Assembly (NCBI GenBank): GCA_903953895.1
Contig: CAJBLH010000248.1
Span: 1-42,196 of the forward strand
DNA from: an uncultured Desulfobacteraceae bacterium
GTDB lineage: Bacteria > Desulfobacterota > Desulfobacteria > Desulfobacterales > Desulfatirhabdiaceae
DNA length: 42,196 bases
Reading direction: 5' to 3'
In this document: positions 16,056 to 24,405 of the stretch, piece by piece
How the letters are laid out: the number at the start of each line of letters is the position of its first letter
How positions within the stretch are numbered: position 1 is the stretch's first letter
The notes under the pieces: model-generated
The model's database searches: none
Told to the model about the DNA's origin: nothing
What the model saw: only the letters and a program-made list of their open reading frames with translations
Translations under genes and position numbers: made by a program

Positions 16056-17702
16056 ATGCGCAATAAAACTGAAAAATGGCTGACACTGGCAGCATGGGTG
16101 ATTGTTCCTCCCCTGTTCGGCCTGCTTTCCATCATGCTGGGCCAGGATGCCAACTGGGATCTTCGGAATTATCACTACTACAACCCCTATTCGTTTATCA
16201 ACGACAGGATGGATTTTGATATCCTGCCCAGCCAGGTAGCCAATTTCTACAATCCGCTTTTTTACGTGCCGTTTTACTACGCCGTCAACCTGTTTTCTCC
16301 CAAGGGGGTGGGGTTCCTGCTGGGATGGATTCAGGGTTTCAATTTTCCGCTGCTGCTGGCGATCGTCCGGCAGATGATTCCTGCAACAAATGCAGGGGAA
16401 AGTTCCGTGTGGAAGCACGGCGTTTTTTGTTTCTGCATTTCTTTGATCGGCATGCTGGGCGCCGCCAATGTTTCTGAACTGGGAACCATGTTCAGCGACA
16501 ATCTGCTCAGCATCCTGATTCTGGCTTCTCTTTGGATTATTTTATTTTCAATGCGGCTTTTGCTGGTATCCGGCTGGAAGATCAGACTCGGCATCGTAAT
16601 CGGGGCAGGTTTTCTGGCAGGTGCGGCCATCGGGTTCAAACAGCCGACCGCAATTTATGCCATCGGACTCTGTGCGGCTTTCTTCGTGCTGAAATCGCCT
16701 TTCATTCACCGGTTTTTTCTGTCTTTTTTTTACGGCATCGGCGTTTTGTTCGGAATCGCTGCCAGCGGCGGATACTGGCTGCACGAAATGTGGGTCCGGT
16801 TCAAGAACCCGCTTTTCCCCTATTTCAACCTGCTGTTTCAGTCTCCCATGGCGACAATCGGAGACTATCGGGATACATCGTATCTTCCCGACACTCTTGG
16901 TGGAGCTCTGATATCCCCCTTCTTTTTCTGGTTTGCACCCTATGAATTTGCCGAAGTGGCATACCGGGACCTGCGCCTCCCCATTCTTTATGTTCTACTG
17001 CTGGCGCTGCTGGTAATCAAAATCGTCGATAGCGTATCCCCCCGGATAGAACAGACATCCACCCCAAAAGAGCCGGTTTACACCTCCGCAACCTACTTTC
17101 TAATGGCATTCGGAGTCCTTTCCTATCTGACCTGGTTGAAAATGTTCGCCATTTTCCGCTATGCCCTGGTTATTGAAATGCTGGCGCCCTTGGCAATCTG
17201 GCTGATTCTGGATCGGATATTCCGAATCCGGATTGTAAAACAGGCGGCGGCAGGGGCGGCTCTGTTGATCATTCTGATCACCCTGAGACCCGCCGACTGG
17301 GGAAGGGTGTCCTGGGGACAGGATTATTTCGGCGCAACGCTTCCCGTCATTGAAAAGCCTGAAAACACCCTTGTCATCATGACCGGCGCCGCCCCCTTGT
17401 CCTACCTGATCCCTCTGTTTCCGAAAGAAATTCGATTTGTTCGCATTCAAAGTTATTTCACCGGGCCATCCAGTCATCCCAACGGATACGACCGCCTGAT
17501 GGCCGATATCATTTCCAGACACACCGGCCCCCTGTACATACTTTTTCGTTCTTATGAAAAACCCGGCGCGATCTTGGCGCTCGACGCATATGGCATAGAT
17601 ATGGAAGACAATTCCTGCCGAAGTTTCAAACCGCATATCGAATCCAATGAGCAATATCCGCTTACTTTCTGTACAGAATCCAAAAAGGGCGATCATGAAT
17701 GA
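16056..17702 (+). CDS. Polytopic membrane protein, putative GT-C-type glycosyltransferase
   Basis: The 548-residue protein has about ten to twelve membrane segments. After the first one comes a loop, GQDANWDLRNYHYYNPYSF (from about residue 29), with acidic residues like those of GT-C glycosyltransferases, which take sugars from polyprenyl-phosphate donors on the outer face of the membrane. A soluble C-terminal part of about 100 residues follows the last helix. I cannot assign it to a named family with certainty; a DUF2029/GT87-like or PMT-like enzyme is the best guess. Its last 8 bases overlap the next gene, a polyprenyl-phosphate sugar synthase-like GT2, which would supply just such a donor. 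That context is the main support for the assignment. Confidence 0.6.
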   Translation: MRNKTEKWLTLAAWVIVPPLFGLLSIMLGQDANWDLRNYHYYNPYSFINDRMDFDILPSQVANFYNPLFYVPFYYAVNLFSPKGVGFLLGWIQGFNFPLLLAIVRQMIPATNAGESSVWKHGVFCFCISLIGMLGAANVSELGTMFSDNLLSILILASLWIILFSMRLLLVSGWKIRLGIVIGAGFLAGAAIGFKQPTAIYAIGLCAAFFVLKSPFIHRFFLSFFYGIGVLFGIAASGGYWLHEMWVRFKNPLFPYFNLLFQSPMATIGDYRDTSYLPDTLGGALISPFFFWFAPYEFAEVAYRDLRLPILYVLLLALLVIKIVDSVSPRIEQTSTPKEPVYTSATYFLMAFGVLSYLTWLKMFAIFRYALVIEMLAPLAIWLILDRIFRIRIVKQAAAGAALLIILITLRPADWGRVSWGQDYFGATLPVIEKPENTLVIMTGAAPLSYLIPLFPKEIRFVRIQSYFTGPSSHPNGYDRLMADIISRHTGPLYILFRSYEKPGAILALDAYGIDMEDNSCRSFKPHIESNEQYPLTFCTESKKGDHE

Positions 17703-18642
17703 AACCCACATAGTGTCCGGTTATCGGACGGCGGTTCTGATTCCCTGTTTCAATGAAGAAAAGACCATTGGAAAAGTCGTAGGAGATTTCAAAAAGGCCA
17801 TTCCCAGTGCTGAAATCTATGTCTATAACAACCGCTCCACCGACCGGACTGCAGACATCGCAGCAGAAGCCGGCGCCATGGTCCGGGATGAAACCCATGC
17901 CGGCAAAGGAAATGTCGTCCGGCGCATGTTTGCAGACATCGATGCAGATATTTATGTTCTGGTGGACGGTGATGACACCTATCACGCCCCCAGCGCCGCC
18001 GCCATGATCCAAAAGCTCATTGACGAACGTCTGGACATGGTGGTCGGCACCCGGCTGAGTGAATATTCGGAGGATGCATTTCGTCTGGGGCACCGGTTCG
18101 GCAATGACCTGCTGACCGGGTTTCTCGGGCTGCTGTTCGGCAGCACCTTTACTGACATTCTTTCCGGCTATCGGGTATTTTCCAGAAGATTTGTCAAATC
18201 TTTTCCGGCAGTTTCGAAAGGTTTTGAAATCGAGTCAGAGCTGACGGTCCATGCTCTCGAACTGCGAATGCCCATCGGAGAGATGACCACCCCGTACCAA
18301 ACCCGACCGGAGAACTCGGTCAGCAAACTCAGGACTTATCGGGACGGCACGCGCATCCTGCTGATGATCCTCATCATGTTCAAGGAAGAGCGGCCCCTGA
18401 CATTTTTTTCGCTTGTTTTCGGATCTCTATCTCTGATATCGCTGCTGCTGGCATATCCGATCGTGATAACTTATTTGGAAACTGGCCTGGTGCCCCGTTT
18501 TCCAACTGCCATTCTGTCTACCGGAATCATGATTCTGGCCTTTCTCAGTCTGACCTGCGGATTCATCCTGGACACGGTCACACGCGGCAGGCGGGAACTG
18601 AAACGACTGATTTATCTGTCTATTCCCGGTGCTGGAAGATAG
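17695..18642 (+). CDS. Family 2 glycosyltransferase, polyprenyl-phosphate hexose synthase-like
   Basis: The 315-residue protein begins with a GT2 GT-A fold: LIPCFNEEKTIGKVV (15-29), NNRSTDRT (45-52), AGKGNVVRR and the metal-binding DGDD at 91-94. Later come the GTRL and DILSGYRVF segments typical of dolichol- or undecaprenyl-phosphate hexose synthases, and two C-terminal membrane helices. It would move a hexose from a nucleotide sugar to undecaprenyl phosphate at the inner face of the membrane. The ATG at 17695 is preferred because AAAAAGGGCG precedes it. It overlaps the GT-C-like gene upstream by 8 bases, so the two are translationally coupled. Which sugar is used is unknown. Confidence 0.85.
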   Translation: MNETHIVSGYRTAVLIPCFNEEKTIGKVVGDFKKAIPSAEIYVYNNRSTDRTADIAAEAGAMVRDETHAGKGNVVRRMFADIDADIYVLVDGDDTYHAPSAAAMIQKLIDERLDMVVGTRLSEYSEDAFRLGHRFGNDLLTGFLGLLFGSTFTDILSGYRVFSRRFVKSFPAVSKGFEIESELTVHALELRMPIGEMTTPYQTRPENSVSKLRTYRDGTRILLMILIMFKEERPLTFFSLVFGSLSLISLLLAYPIVITYLETGLVPRFPTAILSTGIMILAFLSLTCGFILDTVTRGRRELKRLIYLSIPGAGR

Positions 18643-18670
18643 GTGCTGCAGCAGATAAGCCATTGATCGC

Positions 18671-19408
18671 CTAAAACGCTTTTTCCGAGGCTTTTTTGAC
18701 GCTGTCTTGTCGTTGACGGGCTTCTTCTTTTTCGATATTCAGAAGCTCTTCGAGACTGTTTACATAATAGATCATGATGTGATATTCAGGGTTTCCATAT
18801 CGGTCATTTTTCATGGAAGCCAGCAACAAATCCCTGTTTTTTTTCCAGAAACCGACTTTAATGAACGAGTTCAACCCTTGAATATCTTCCGGACGGCCGT
18901 ATTTTTGATCCAGCGCATCGATGATGTCATTGCCCTCATACGATATGTTCATGCTGAAGTACATGGGCCTGTGGGAGTAGCCTGAAAAAACCATTTCAAC
19001 ATAGGTGAAAGGAACCCCCGATTTTCGAGCATACCGATACATCAGCTTGATGGTATTGTGTTCGACACGTTCCCGGGGAGGATAATTCAACTGAAGATTC
19101 AGTGTGTCGAGTTCCGGGAAAAATGTCTTTAAAAAGTCCGGATCATTGACGGATAGATCGATCTGGCTGCGATAGGCTATGGCATCGGAACCCAGATGGT
19201 CACTCAGGGCGCTTCGGACATCGCTGCTGAACCGAGTGTTGGCGCCCAGATCAAAAAAAGTGAAACTTTCCGGTAGTTCTTTGACAATCTGACTGTTTAT
19301 CGAAGATGGTGGACGGAATTTTTTTTCTATAATCACCCCGGCCACTCCTGTCAAAAGAAGGACAACTGAAATTCCCACAATCCATTTATTGCGTTTCGGT
19401 ATCGACAT
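18671..19408 (-). CDS. Membrane-anchored protein of unknown function
   Basis: I do not recognise this 245-residue protein. With the ATG at 19408 it has a short basic N-terminus (MSIPKRNKW), one hydrophobic helix (about residues 10-28) and a soluble, presumably periplasmic part. That part ends in a charged, helical tail (about residues 215-245) that could form a coiled coil. The first half of the soluble part has repeated acidic and aromatic residues but no catalytic signature I can name. A GGAG lies 11 bases upstream, longer than ideal; a longer frame reaches 19501. It converges with the GT2 gene and diverges from hup, so it stands alone as a transcription unit. Confidence 0.6.
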   Translation of the reverse strand: MSIPKRNKWIVGISVVLLLTGVAGVIIEKKFRPPSSINSQIVKELPESFTFFDLGANTRFSSDVRSALSDHLGSDAIAYRSQIDLSVNDPDFLKTFFPELDTLNLQLNYPPRERVEHNTIKLMYRYARKSGVPFTYVEMVFSGYSHRPMYFSMNISYEGNDIIDALDQKYGRPEDIQGLNSFIKVGFWKKNRDLLLASMKNDRYGNPEYHIMIYYVNSLEELLNIEKEEARQRQDSVKKASEKAF

Positions 19409-19538
19409 GGCATTCAAAACTCCTATAAACTCCTGATTTCCAGATACCCATTCCCGGTACCTCTTGATAATTCTCATACAATAAATTGAGGTGAAAATCA
19501 AAAAAGATAAATTGATTTCATTATCCCATTGATATATG

Positions 19539-19554
19539 AACCTGTAACCAGGTT
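19539..19554. promoter_or_regulatory. Short palindrome upstream of hup
   Basis: AACCTG (19539-19544) and CAGGTT (19549-19554) pair around TAAC, 43 bases before the hup start and 131 bases upstream of the divergent gene. It could be an operator or a small hairpin. No partner regulator is nearby, and six-base arms can arise by chance. Confidence 0.25.
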
Positions 19555-19596
19555 AATCGCTTGATGGAAAAACTTTTAAAAATAAAGGAAAAAAAG

Positions 19597-19872
19597 ATGA
19601 AAAAAGATGATTTGATTCAGCAGATGGCAGAAGGGGCCGGCATTACCAAAGTCCAGGCGACAAAAGCATTGAATTCGGTTGTAGAGGGTATTTCCGAGGC
19701 TCTCAAGGAGCAGGACGGTAAAATCACGCTGATAGGCTTCGGCACATTTTTAAAAGTTCACCGAAAGGCCCGTCAGGGCGTCAATCCGGCAACCGGCGCC
19801 AAAATCCAGATCAAGGCCACCGATGTAATCCGGTTCAAGGTAGGAAAAAAACTGAAAGATGCCGTAGCATAA
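19597..19872 (+). CDS. hup: HU-family DNA-binding protein
   Basis: This 91-residue protein has the full HU fold: helices MKKDDLIQQMAE and TKVQATKALNSVVEGI, GFGTF at the start of the beta sheet, and the flexible DNA-binding arm RQGVNPATGAKIQIKA. It would be a dimeric nucleoid protein that bends DNA. The ATG at 19597 is chosen because AAAGGA lies eight bases upstream; a TTG at 19561 would add a non-homologous leader. HU and IHF subunits are hard to separate, but the NPATG arm and length favour HU. An apparent hairpin follows the gene. Confidence 0.95.
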   Translation: MKKDDLIQQMAEGAGITKVQATKALNSVVEGISEALKEQDGKITLIGFGTFLKVHRKARQGVNPATGAKIQIKATDVIRFKVGKKLKDAVA

Positions 19873-19902
19873 GCAAATCGCCGTGTTGTCGTCGCTGGAA
19901 GG

Positions 19903-19924
19903 CAGACAGTCGACTCTCTGTCTG
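19903..19924 (+). terminator. Possible weak terminator after hup
   Basis: CAGACAG (19903-19909) and CTGTCTG (19918-19924) can pair across an eight-base loop, followed by the pyrimidine-rich TCTTCTGTC with no true T-run. It would separate hup from the following gene. The CTGTC/TTCTG text also resembles the short repeats seen at 23570-23590. Confidence 0.35.
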
Positions 19925-19966
19925 TCTTCTGTCTGAAACATGACATCTTCGCCAGGAGGTCTTTAT

Positions 19967-20521
19967 ATGATTTTTGAAAAACCCGGCCCTGCCAATACGG
20001 ATCAAACCCTGGCAGCAGCCTTCGATAGAGGAATACAATTGGGTCTTGATGAAGTGGTTGTCAGTTCTTCCTCTGGAAAAACTGCTTACAAGGCGCTTGA
20101 TGTTTTTCATGGTTTTCGCCTGACCGTTGTCACCTATCACTGCGGATTCCGGGAACCATTTCAACCCGTCATGCCGAACGACGTCAAACGCGATCTGGAA
20201 AATAAAGGCGCTACAGTGGTTTCCGCCACCCATGCCCTCTCCGGCGTGGAGCGTTCCATCGCAAAAAAATATCAAGGACTGTATCCCGTCCTGCTGATTG
20301 CCGACACCCTGAGATTATTCGGCCAGGGAACAAAAGTGGCTGTGGAGATATCCATCATGGCAGCCGATGCCGGTGCGCTTTCCGGAAACGACATTGTGGC
20401 CATCGGCGGCACCGCCAAAGGGGTCGATACAGCCCTGATCCTGCGGCCGTCCAACCAATCGAATATTTTTACCGATTTATGTATTCGTGAGATTATCTGT
20501 AAACCCCGGACCGGGAAATGA
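19967..20521 (+). CDS. Free-standing pyruvate kinase C-terminal (alpha/beta) domain protein
   Basis: The 184-residue protein matches the C-terminal alpha/beta domain of pyruvate kinase (PK_C), here without the catalytic barrel. Visible blocks are [35 protein letters not shown] (the position where pyruvate kinases bind effectors), a ...[18 protein letters not shown] stretch and an [13 protein letters not shown] glycine-rich block. It therefore cannot have pyruvate kinase activity. The family occurs as single-domain proteins in archaea and deltaproteobacteria with no proven role, perhaps phosphometabolite binding. The ATG at 19967 has AGGAGGT seven bases upstream. The next gene, ltaE, starts 10 bases after its stop, so the two are likely co-transcribed. 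Confidence 0.8.
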   Translation: MIFEKPGPANTDQTLAAAFDRGIQLGLDEVVVSSSSGKTAYKALDVFHGFRLTVVTYHCGFREPFQPVMPNDVKRDLENKGATVVSATHALSGVERSIAKKYQGLYPVLLIADTLRLFGQGTKVAVEISIMAADAGALSGNDIVAIGGTAKGVDTALILRPSNQSNIFTDLCIREIICKPRTGK

Positions 20522-20531
20522 AAGGTGATTC

Positions 20532-21557
20532 TTGAAGATTATCGATTTGCGCAGCGACACGGTTACTCGGCCCACCCCCGCCATGCGTGCGGCAATGGCC
20601 TCAGCGGAAGTCGGCGATGATGTATATGGCGAAGATCCTACGGTCAACCGCCTTCAGGCCATGGCTGCCGAAATGCTCCACAAAGAGGAGGCGTTGTTTG
20701 TCGCCAGCGGCACGCAGAGTAACCTTCTGGGATTGATGAGCCACTGCGAGCGGGGCGATGAATATATTGTAGGACAGCAGGCTCATACTTACCGCTATGA
20801 AGCCGGAGGGGCAGCCGTTCTGGGCAGCATTCAGCCTCAGCCGCTTGATTTTTTACCCGATGGCACCTTGGATCTGGACCGGGTTCAATCGCTGATCAAA
20901 CCCGATGATTTTCATTTTGCAAAAACGCGGCTTCTCTGTCTGGAAAATACCCAGGCCGGAAAGGCGCTCCCGATGGACTACTTGGCACAGGCATCCGCTC
21001 TTGCCGCTGCCAATCGGTTGGGACTTCATCTGGATGGCGCCAGGATTTTTAATGCCGCCGTCAAGCTCAACGTTCCGGTGCATGAGATCGCCCGTTATGC
21101 CGATACGGTTTCAGTTTGCCTGTCCAAGGGACTGGGAGCGCCGGTCGGATCACTCCTCTGCGGCCCGACCCACCTGCTTCAAAAGGCGCTTCGCTGGCGA
21201 AAAATGCTGGGAGGCGGCATGCGGCAGGCCGGCATTCTGGCTGCAGCGGGAATGGTTGCGCTTACATCTCATATCGATCGCCTTGCAAAAGACCACGACC
21301 ATGCCCAACTGCTGGCGCGCAAACTCTCCGAGATTACCGAAATCCATATCGATCTCGATGCGGTACAAACCAATATGGTGTTTATGGAGGCACCGGCATC
21401 TTCAAGCGCCCGGCTCACTTCTTTTTTGAAAGATCGCGGTATTCTGGTCAGCGGACGCGGAAACTTTCGACTCGTCACCCACTTGGATATTACGGCATCC
21501 GATATTCAAATCGTCATCGATGCCGTCAAAGCGTTTTTTATGCGTAATCCGTCATAG
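20532..21557 (+). CDS. ltaE: Low-specificity L-threonine aldolase
   Basis: This PLP enzyme cleaves L-threonine or L-allo-threonine to glycine and acetaldehyde. The 341-residue protein has the family start [19 protein letters not shown], then [15 protein letters not shown], the ENTQAG block, [12 protein letters not shown] with the PLP-binding Asp and Arg, and the Schiff-base Lys in [14 protein letters not shown]. The start is a TTG at 20532 with AAAGGTG upstream; the sequence begins directly with the conserved KIIDLRSDT, so no residues seem to be missing. It sits between the PK_C-like gene and radA with tiny gaps, which suggests one transcript. Confidence 0.94.
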   Translation: MKIIDLRSDTVTRPTPAMRAAMASAEVGDDVYGEDPTVNRLQAMAAEMLHKEEALFVASGTQSNLLGLMSHCERGDEYIVGQQAHTYRYEAGGAAVLGSIQPQPLDFLPDGTLDLDRVQSLIKPDDFHFAKTRLLCLENTQAGKALPMDYLAQASALAAANRLGLHLDGARIFNAAVKLNVPVHEIARYADTVSVCLSKGLGAPVGSLLCGPTHLLQKALRWRKMLGGGMRQAGILAAAGMVALTSHIDRLAKDHDHAQLLARKLSEITEIHIDLDAVQTNMVFMEAPASSSARLTSFLKDRGILVSGRGNFRLVTHLDITASDIQIVIDAVKAFFMRNPS

Positions 21558-21564
21558 TGCTGCT

Positions 21565-22923
21565 GTGAAAAAAAATCAAAAAACCATTTTCGCCTGCCAG
21601 TCCTGCGGATATCAGACACCGAAATGGATGGGAAAATGCCCGGAATGCGGCGCTTGGGAAAGCCTTGTCGAGGAAGGAGAGCCATCTTCACAGCCCGAAT
21701 CCCGTTTTTCATCATCCAGATCCAAGCCCATTCCCATCGATCAGGTCATCTGCGACACTGAAGAGAGAATTGCCAGCGGCATCGGGGAATTTGATCGGGT
21801 ACTGGGAGGCGGCCTGGTAAAAGGATCGATGGTGCTGATCGGCGGAGATCCGGGCATCGGCAAATCGACACTGATGCTTCAGGCTCTTCATTGCTTTGCG
21901 GTTCAGGGACACCGCGTACTTTATGTATCCGGTGAAGAATCGGTTCGACAGCTCAGCATGCGCAGCAGAAGACTTTCTACGCTGTCACCCCATTTTTTTG
22001 TCGTCTCCGAGATCGACATCGACATCATTCTCTCCATGCTGGAATCCGTCAAGCCCGATGTTCTGGTCATCGATTCCATACAGACCATGTACAACAGCGA
22101 CTTATCCGCAGCACCCGGAAGTGTGGGTCAGGTTCGCGAAGCCACCCTTCGCCTGATGCTGGCAGCCAAGAAAACCGGCATTCCCATGTTCCTCGTAGGG
22201 CACGTCACCAAAGAAGGGGCCATAGCCGGCCCCAGACTTCTGGAACACATGGTGGATACCGTGCTGTATTTCGAGGGAGACAGAAACCACCTGTTCCGGA
22301 TTCTGAGGGCGGTCAAAAACCGATTCGGCTCGACCAATGAAATCGGTGTGTTTGAGATGCGGGACAAAGGATTAGAAGAAGTGACGAATCCTTCTGCCAT
22401 TTTTCTAGCCGAACGGCCAGAAAATGCTCCGGGATCCGTGGTTACCGCCAGCATGGAAGGCACCCGACCGATCTTGGTTGAAATTCAGGCGCTTGCCAGC
22501 AGCACCAACTGGGGAAATCCCCGCAGAACCATCCTTGGCCTGGATTCCAATCGCGTGGCGCTGCTGATGGCTGTTATCGAAAGAAAGCTGGGGATTCATC
22601 TGATGGGACACGACTTGTTCATGAACGTTGCCGGCGGCGTTCGGACCGATGAACCGGCCGTGGATCTGGGGATTGTCTGTGCCGTGGCGTCGAGTTTTCT
22701 CGACAAACCTATTCACGACAGCACGGTTGTTGTGGGAGAAGTCGGCCTGACCAGCGAGGTTCGGGCCGTTGGCCAGGTTGATGCGCGGATATCGGAATCC
22801 AGCAAATTAGGATTTACCCGGTGCCTGATTCCTTCCAGCAACCTCAAACGGTCATCCGCAATTCCGGGAATCGAACTCATCGGCATTCAGTCATTGAAGG
22901 AAGCCATGGAGATTCTTTTTTAA
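21565..22923 (+). CDS. radA: DNA repair protein RadA (Sms)
   Basis: RadA is a RecA-like ATPase/helicase that drives branch migration of recombination intermediates. The 452-residue protein has the N-terminal zinc finger CxxC...CxxC (ACQSCGYQTPKWMGKCPECG), Walker A GGDPGIGKSTL, the RadA-specific KNRFGSTNEIGVFEM block near the middle, and a C-terminal Lon-protease-like domain (about 270-452, GGVRTDEPAVDLG). I place the start at the GTG at 21565, 7 bases after the ltaE stop; an in-frame ATG at 21520 would overlap ltaE by 38 bases and add non-homologous residues. There is no clear ribosome site, so translational coupling is likely. Confidence 0.95.
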   Translation: MKKNQKTIFACQSCGYQTPKWMGKCPECGAWESLVEEGEPSSQPESRFSSSRSKPIPIDQVICDTEERIASGIGEFDRVLGGGLVKGSMVLIGGDPGIGKSTLMLQALHCFAVQGHRVLYVSGEESVRQLSMRSRRLSTLSPHFFVVSEIDIDIILSMLESVKPDVLVIDSIQTMYNSDLSAAPGSVGQVREATLRLMLAAKKTGIPMFLVGHVTKEGAIAGPRLLEHMVDTVLYFEGDRNHLFRILRAVKNRFGSTNEIGVFEMRDKGLEEVTNPSAIFLAERPENAPGSVVTASMEGTRPILVEIQALASSTNWGNPRRTILGLDSNRVALLMAVIERKLGIHLMGHDLFMNVAGGVRTDEPAVDLGIVCAVASSFLDKPIHDSTVVVGEVGLTSEVRAVGQVDARISESSKLGFTRCLIPSSNLKRSSAIPGIELIGIQSLKEAMEILF

Positions 22924-23525
22924 TGCCAAGCCCCCGGTCCAAGCAAAATCCAAGGGATGATCATTATGCTCAGAAAGCCAGAAAAGATCATTTCCCGGCC
23001 AGGTCCGTTTTCAAACTTCAGGAAATTCAGCAAAAAGTCAATCTGATTCAACGAGGAAACCGTATTCTCGACCTAGGCTGCTCACCTGGCTCATGGCTGA
23101 TGCTGGCAGCAGAGCTTACCGGCCCGACCGGAAGCATTGTCGGTATCGATATCCAACCCATCACCGTCAGTTTGCCTTCCCATGTCCAGATGTTCATCGC
23201 TGATATGCTGGCGCTGCCCGATGACATTTCCGAAGTCGTCGGACGGGATTTCGATATCGTTCTCAGCGACATGGCTCCGTCAACAACCGGCAGCAAATCC
23301 GTAAATGCGGCCAGATCCATGGAGCTTTGCCATGCAGCGCTCTCCACCGCTCAAAACAGACTCTTGCCGGGAGGCCATTTTGTCTGTAAAATATTTCAAG
23401 GTGAGGATTCTGACGCCTTCATCCATCAGATCAAATCCTTGTTTAACCGGTATCGGATTTTCAAACCCCAGAGCTGCCGCAAGGCAAGCCGGGAAATTTA
23501 TATCATCGGACTCAATAAACGATAA
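22923..23525 (+). CDS. rlmE: 23S rRNA 2'-O-ribose methyltransferase RlmE (FtsJ/RrmJ)
   Basis: RlmE methylates the 2'-hydroxyl of U2552 in the A-loop of 23S rRNA with SAM. The 200-residue protein has the family pattern: HYAQKARKDHFPARSVFKL with the first catalytic Lys in the RSVFKL segment, the SAM site RILDLGCSPGSWL, IVGIDIQP, SDMAPSTTG with the catalytic Asp, and FVCKIFQGED with another catalytic Lys. The ATG shares its A with the radA TAA stop (TAATG), a one-base overlap that points to coupled translation. Confidence 0.94.
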   Translation: MPSPRSKQNPRDDHYAQKARKDHFPARSVFKLQEIQQKVNLIQRGNRILDLGCSPGSWLMLAAELTGPTGSIVGIDIQPITVSLPSHVQMFIADMLALPDDISEVVGRDFDIVLSDMAPSTTGSKSVNAARSMELCHAALSTAQNRLLPGGHFVCKIFQGEDSDAFIHQIKSLFNRYRIFKPQSCRKASREIYIIGLNKR

Positions 23526-23529
23526 AAAC

Positions 23530-23569
23530 GGATGACGGATAACAGACGATGGATGACGGATGACGGATT
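23530..23569. repeat. Degenerate short direct repeats (GGATGACGGAT)
   Basis: GGATGACGGAT occurs at 23530-23540 and 23551-23561, with a further TGACGGAT unit overlapping the second copy. A T-run and the CTGTCCTCTG text follow. Such short repeats between genes give spurious peptides on the reverse strand ([11 protein letters not shown] pattern) and recur in several deltaproteobacterial genomes from my memory. The T-run may help end the rlmE transcript, but there is no hairpin. Confidence 0.6.
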
Positions 23570-23623
23570 TTTTTCTGTCCTCTGCCTGCTGTCCTCCGAT
23601 ATCTGGCATTAAGGAGGCTTTTC

Positions 23624-24367
23624 ATGTCTGGTCACAATAAATGGTCAACCATTAAACACAAAAAAGGCGCTGCCGACGCCAAACGGGGTAAAATATTTAC
23701 CAAGCTTATCAAGGAAATCACCATTGCCGCCCGGATGGGCGGAGGAGACATCGCATCGAATCCGAGGCTGAGAACGGCTGTTCTGGAAGCTAAAAGCGAA
23801 AACATGCCCAAAGAAAATATTGAACGGGCCATTAAAAAAGGCACCGGAGAGTTGGAAGGCGTCAGTTATGAAGAAAGCACGTATGAAGGCTATGGTCCCG
23901 GTGGCGCAGCCGTTATCGTGGAATCGTTGACAGACAATAAAAATCGAGCGGTTGCAGAGATTCGTCATATCTTCAACAAATGCGGCGGGAATCTGGGCGA
24001 AAACGGGTGTGTGGCCTGGATGTTCTCGAAAAAAGGCTATATGAGTGTTGATCTTAAGGCCGCCACCGAAGACCGGTTGATGGAAATTGCTCTGGAAGCC
24101 GGCGCGGATGATGTTCGGGAGGATAAGGACGTATTCGAGGTCATCACCGCACCTGCAGATTTTGAATCGGTCCGCCAGGCTCTGGAAAAAGCGGCGATTC
24201 CGTTCAGCAATGCGGAAATCACGATGCTTCCGCAGAATACCGTGAATCTGGAAGGCAAAGAGGCCGAACAGATGATCCGCTTGGTGGATACCCTCGAGGA
24301 CTGTGACGATGTTCAAAAGGTTCACACCAATGCAGATATTTCAGATGAGGTCATGAACCGACTGTAA
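23624..24367 (+). CDS. yebC: YebC/PmpR/TACO1-family regulatory protein
   Basis: The 247-residue protein has the invariant start [20 protein letters not shown], then the [10 protein letters not shown] and [17 protein letters not shown] blocks and a C-terminal domain ending in THTNADIS-like text (VHTNADIS). The family acts as transcription regulators in some bacteria; recent work on bacterial and mitochondrial members points to a translation role at polyproline stretches. A clear AAGGAGG lies upstream. In many genomes yebC precedes ruvC-ruvA-ruvB; here it is followed by a convergent nadA, so that linkage is broken. Confidence 0.95.
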   Translation: MSGHNKWSTIKHKKGAADAKRGKIFTKLIKEITIAARMGGGDIASNPRLRTAVLEAKSENMPKENIERAIKKGTGELEGVSYEESTYEGYGPGGAAVIVESLTDNKNRAVAEIRHIFNKCGGNLGENGCVAWMFSKKGYMSVDLKAATEDRLMEIALEAGADDVREDKDVFEVITAPADFESVRQALEKAAIPFSNAEITMLPQNTVNLEGKEAEQMIRLVDTLEDCDDVQKVHTNADISDEVMNRL

Positions 24368-24379
24368 AAACAGACAATA

Positions 24380-24404
24380 ACGCCCTCCCCCAGCGGGGGG
24401 GCGT
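24380..24404. repeat. GC-rich palindrome between yebC and nadA, likely terminator
   Basis: ACGCCC..CCCCC pairs with GGGGGGGCGT around an AGC loop with a small bulge. Read on the minus strand it contains CGCTGGGGGAGGG, the same 13 bases found at 26932-26944. It lies between two convergent genes, so it may serve both as terminator; downstream of nadA a T-rich stretch (GTCTGTTTTTAC) follows the hairpin. Confidence 0.65.
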
Positions 24405-24405
24405 A

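Noticed and set aside
23280-23609. Minus-strand frame across the rlmE end and the short repeats
   Set aside because: The [11 protein letters not shown] text comes from the GGATGACGGAT repeats, and the rest is opposite rlmE.
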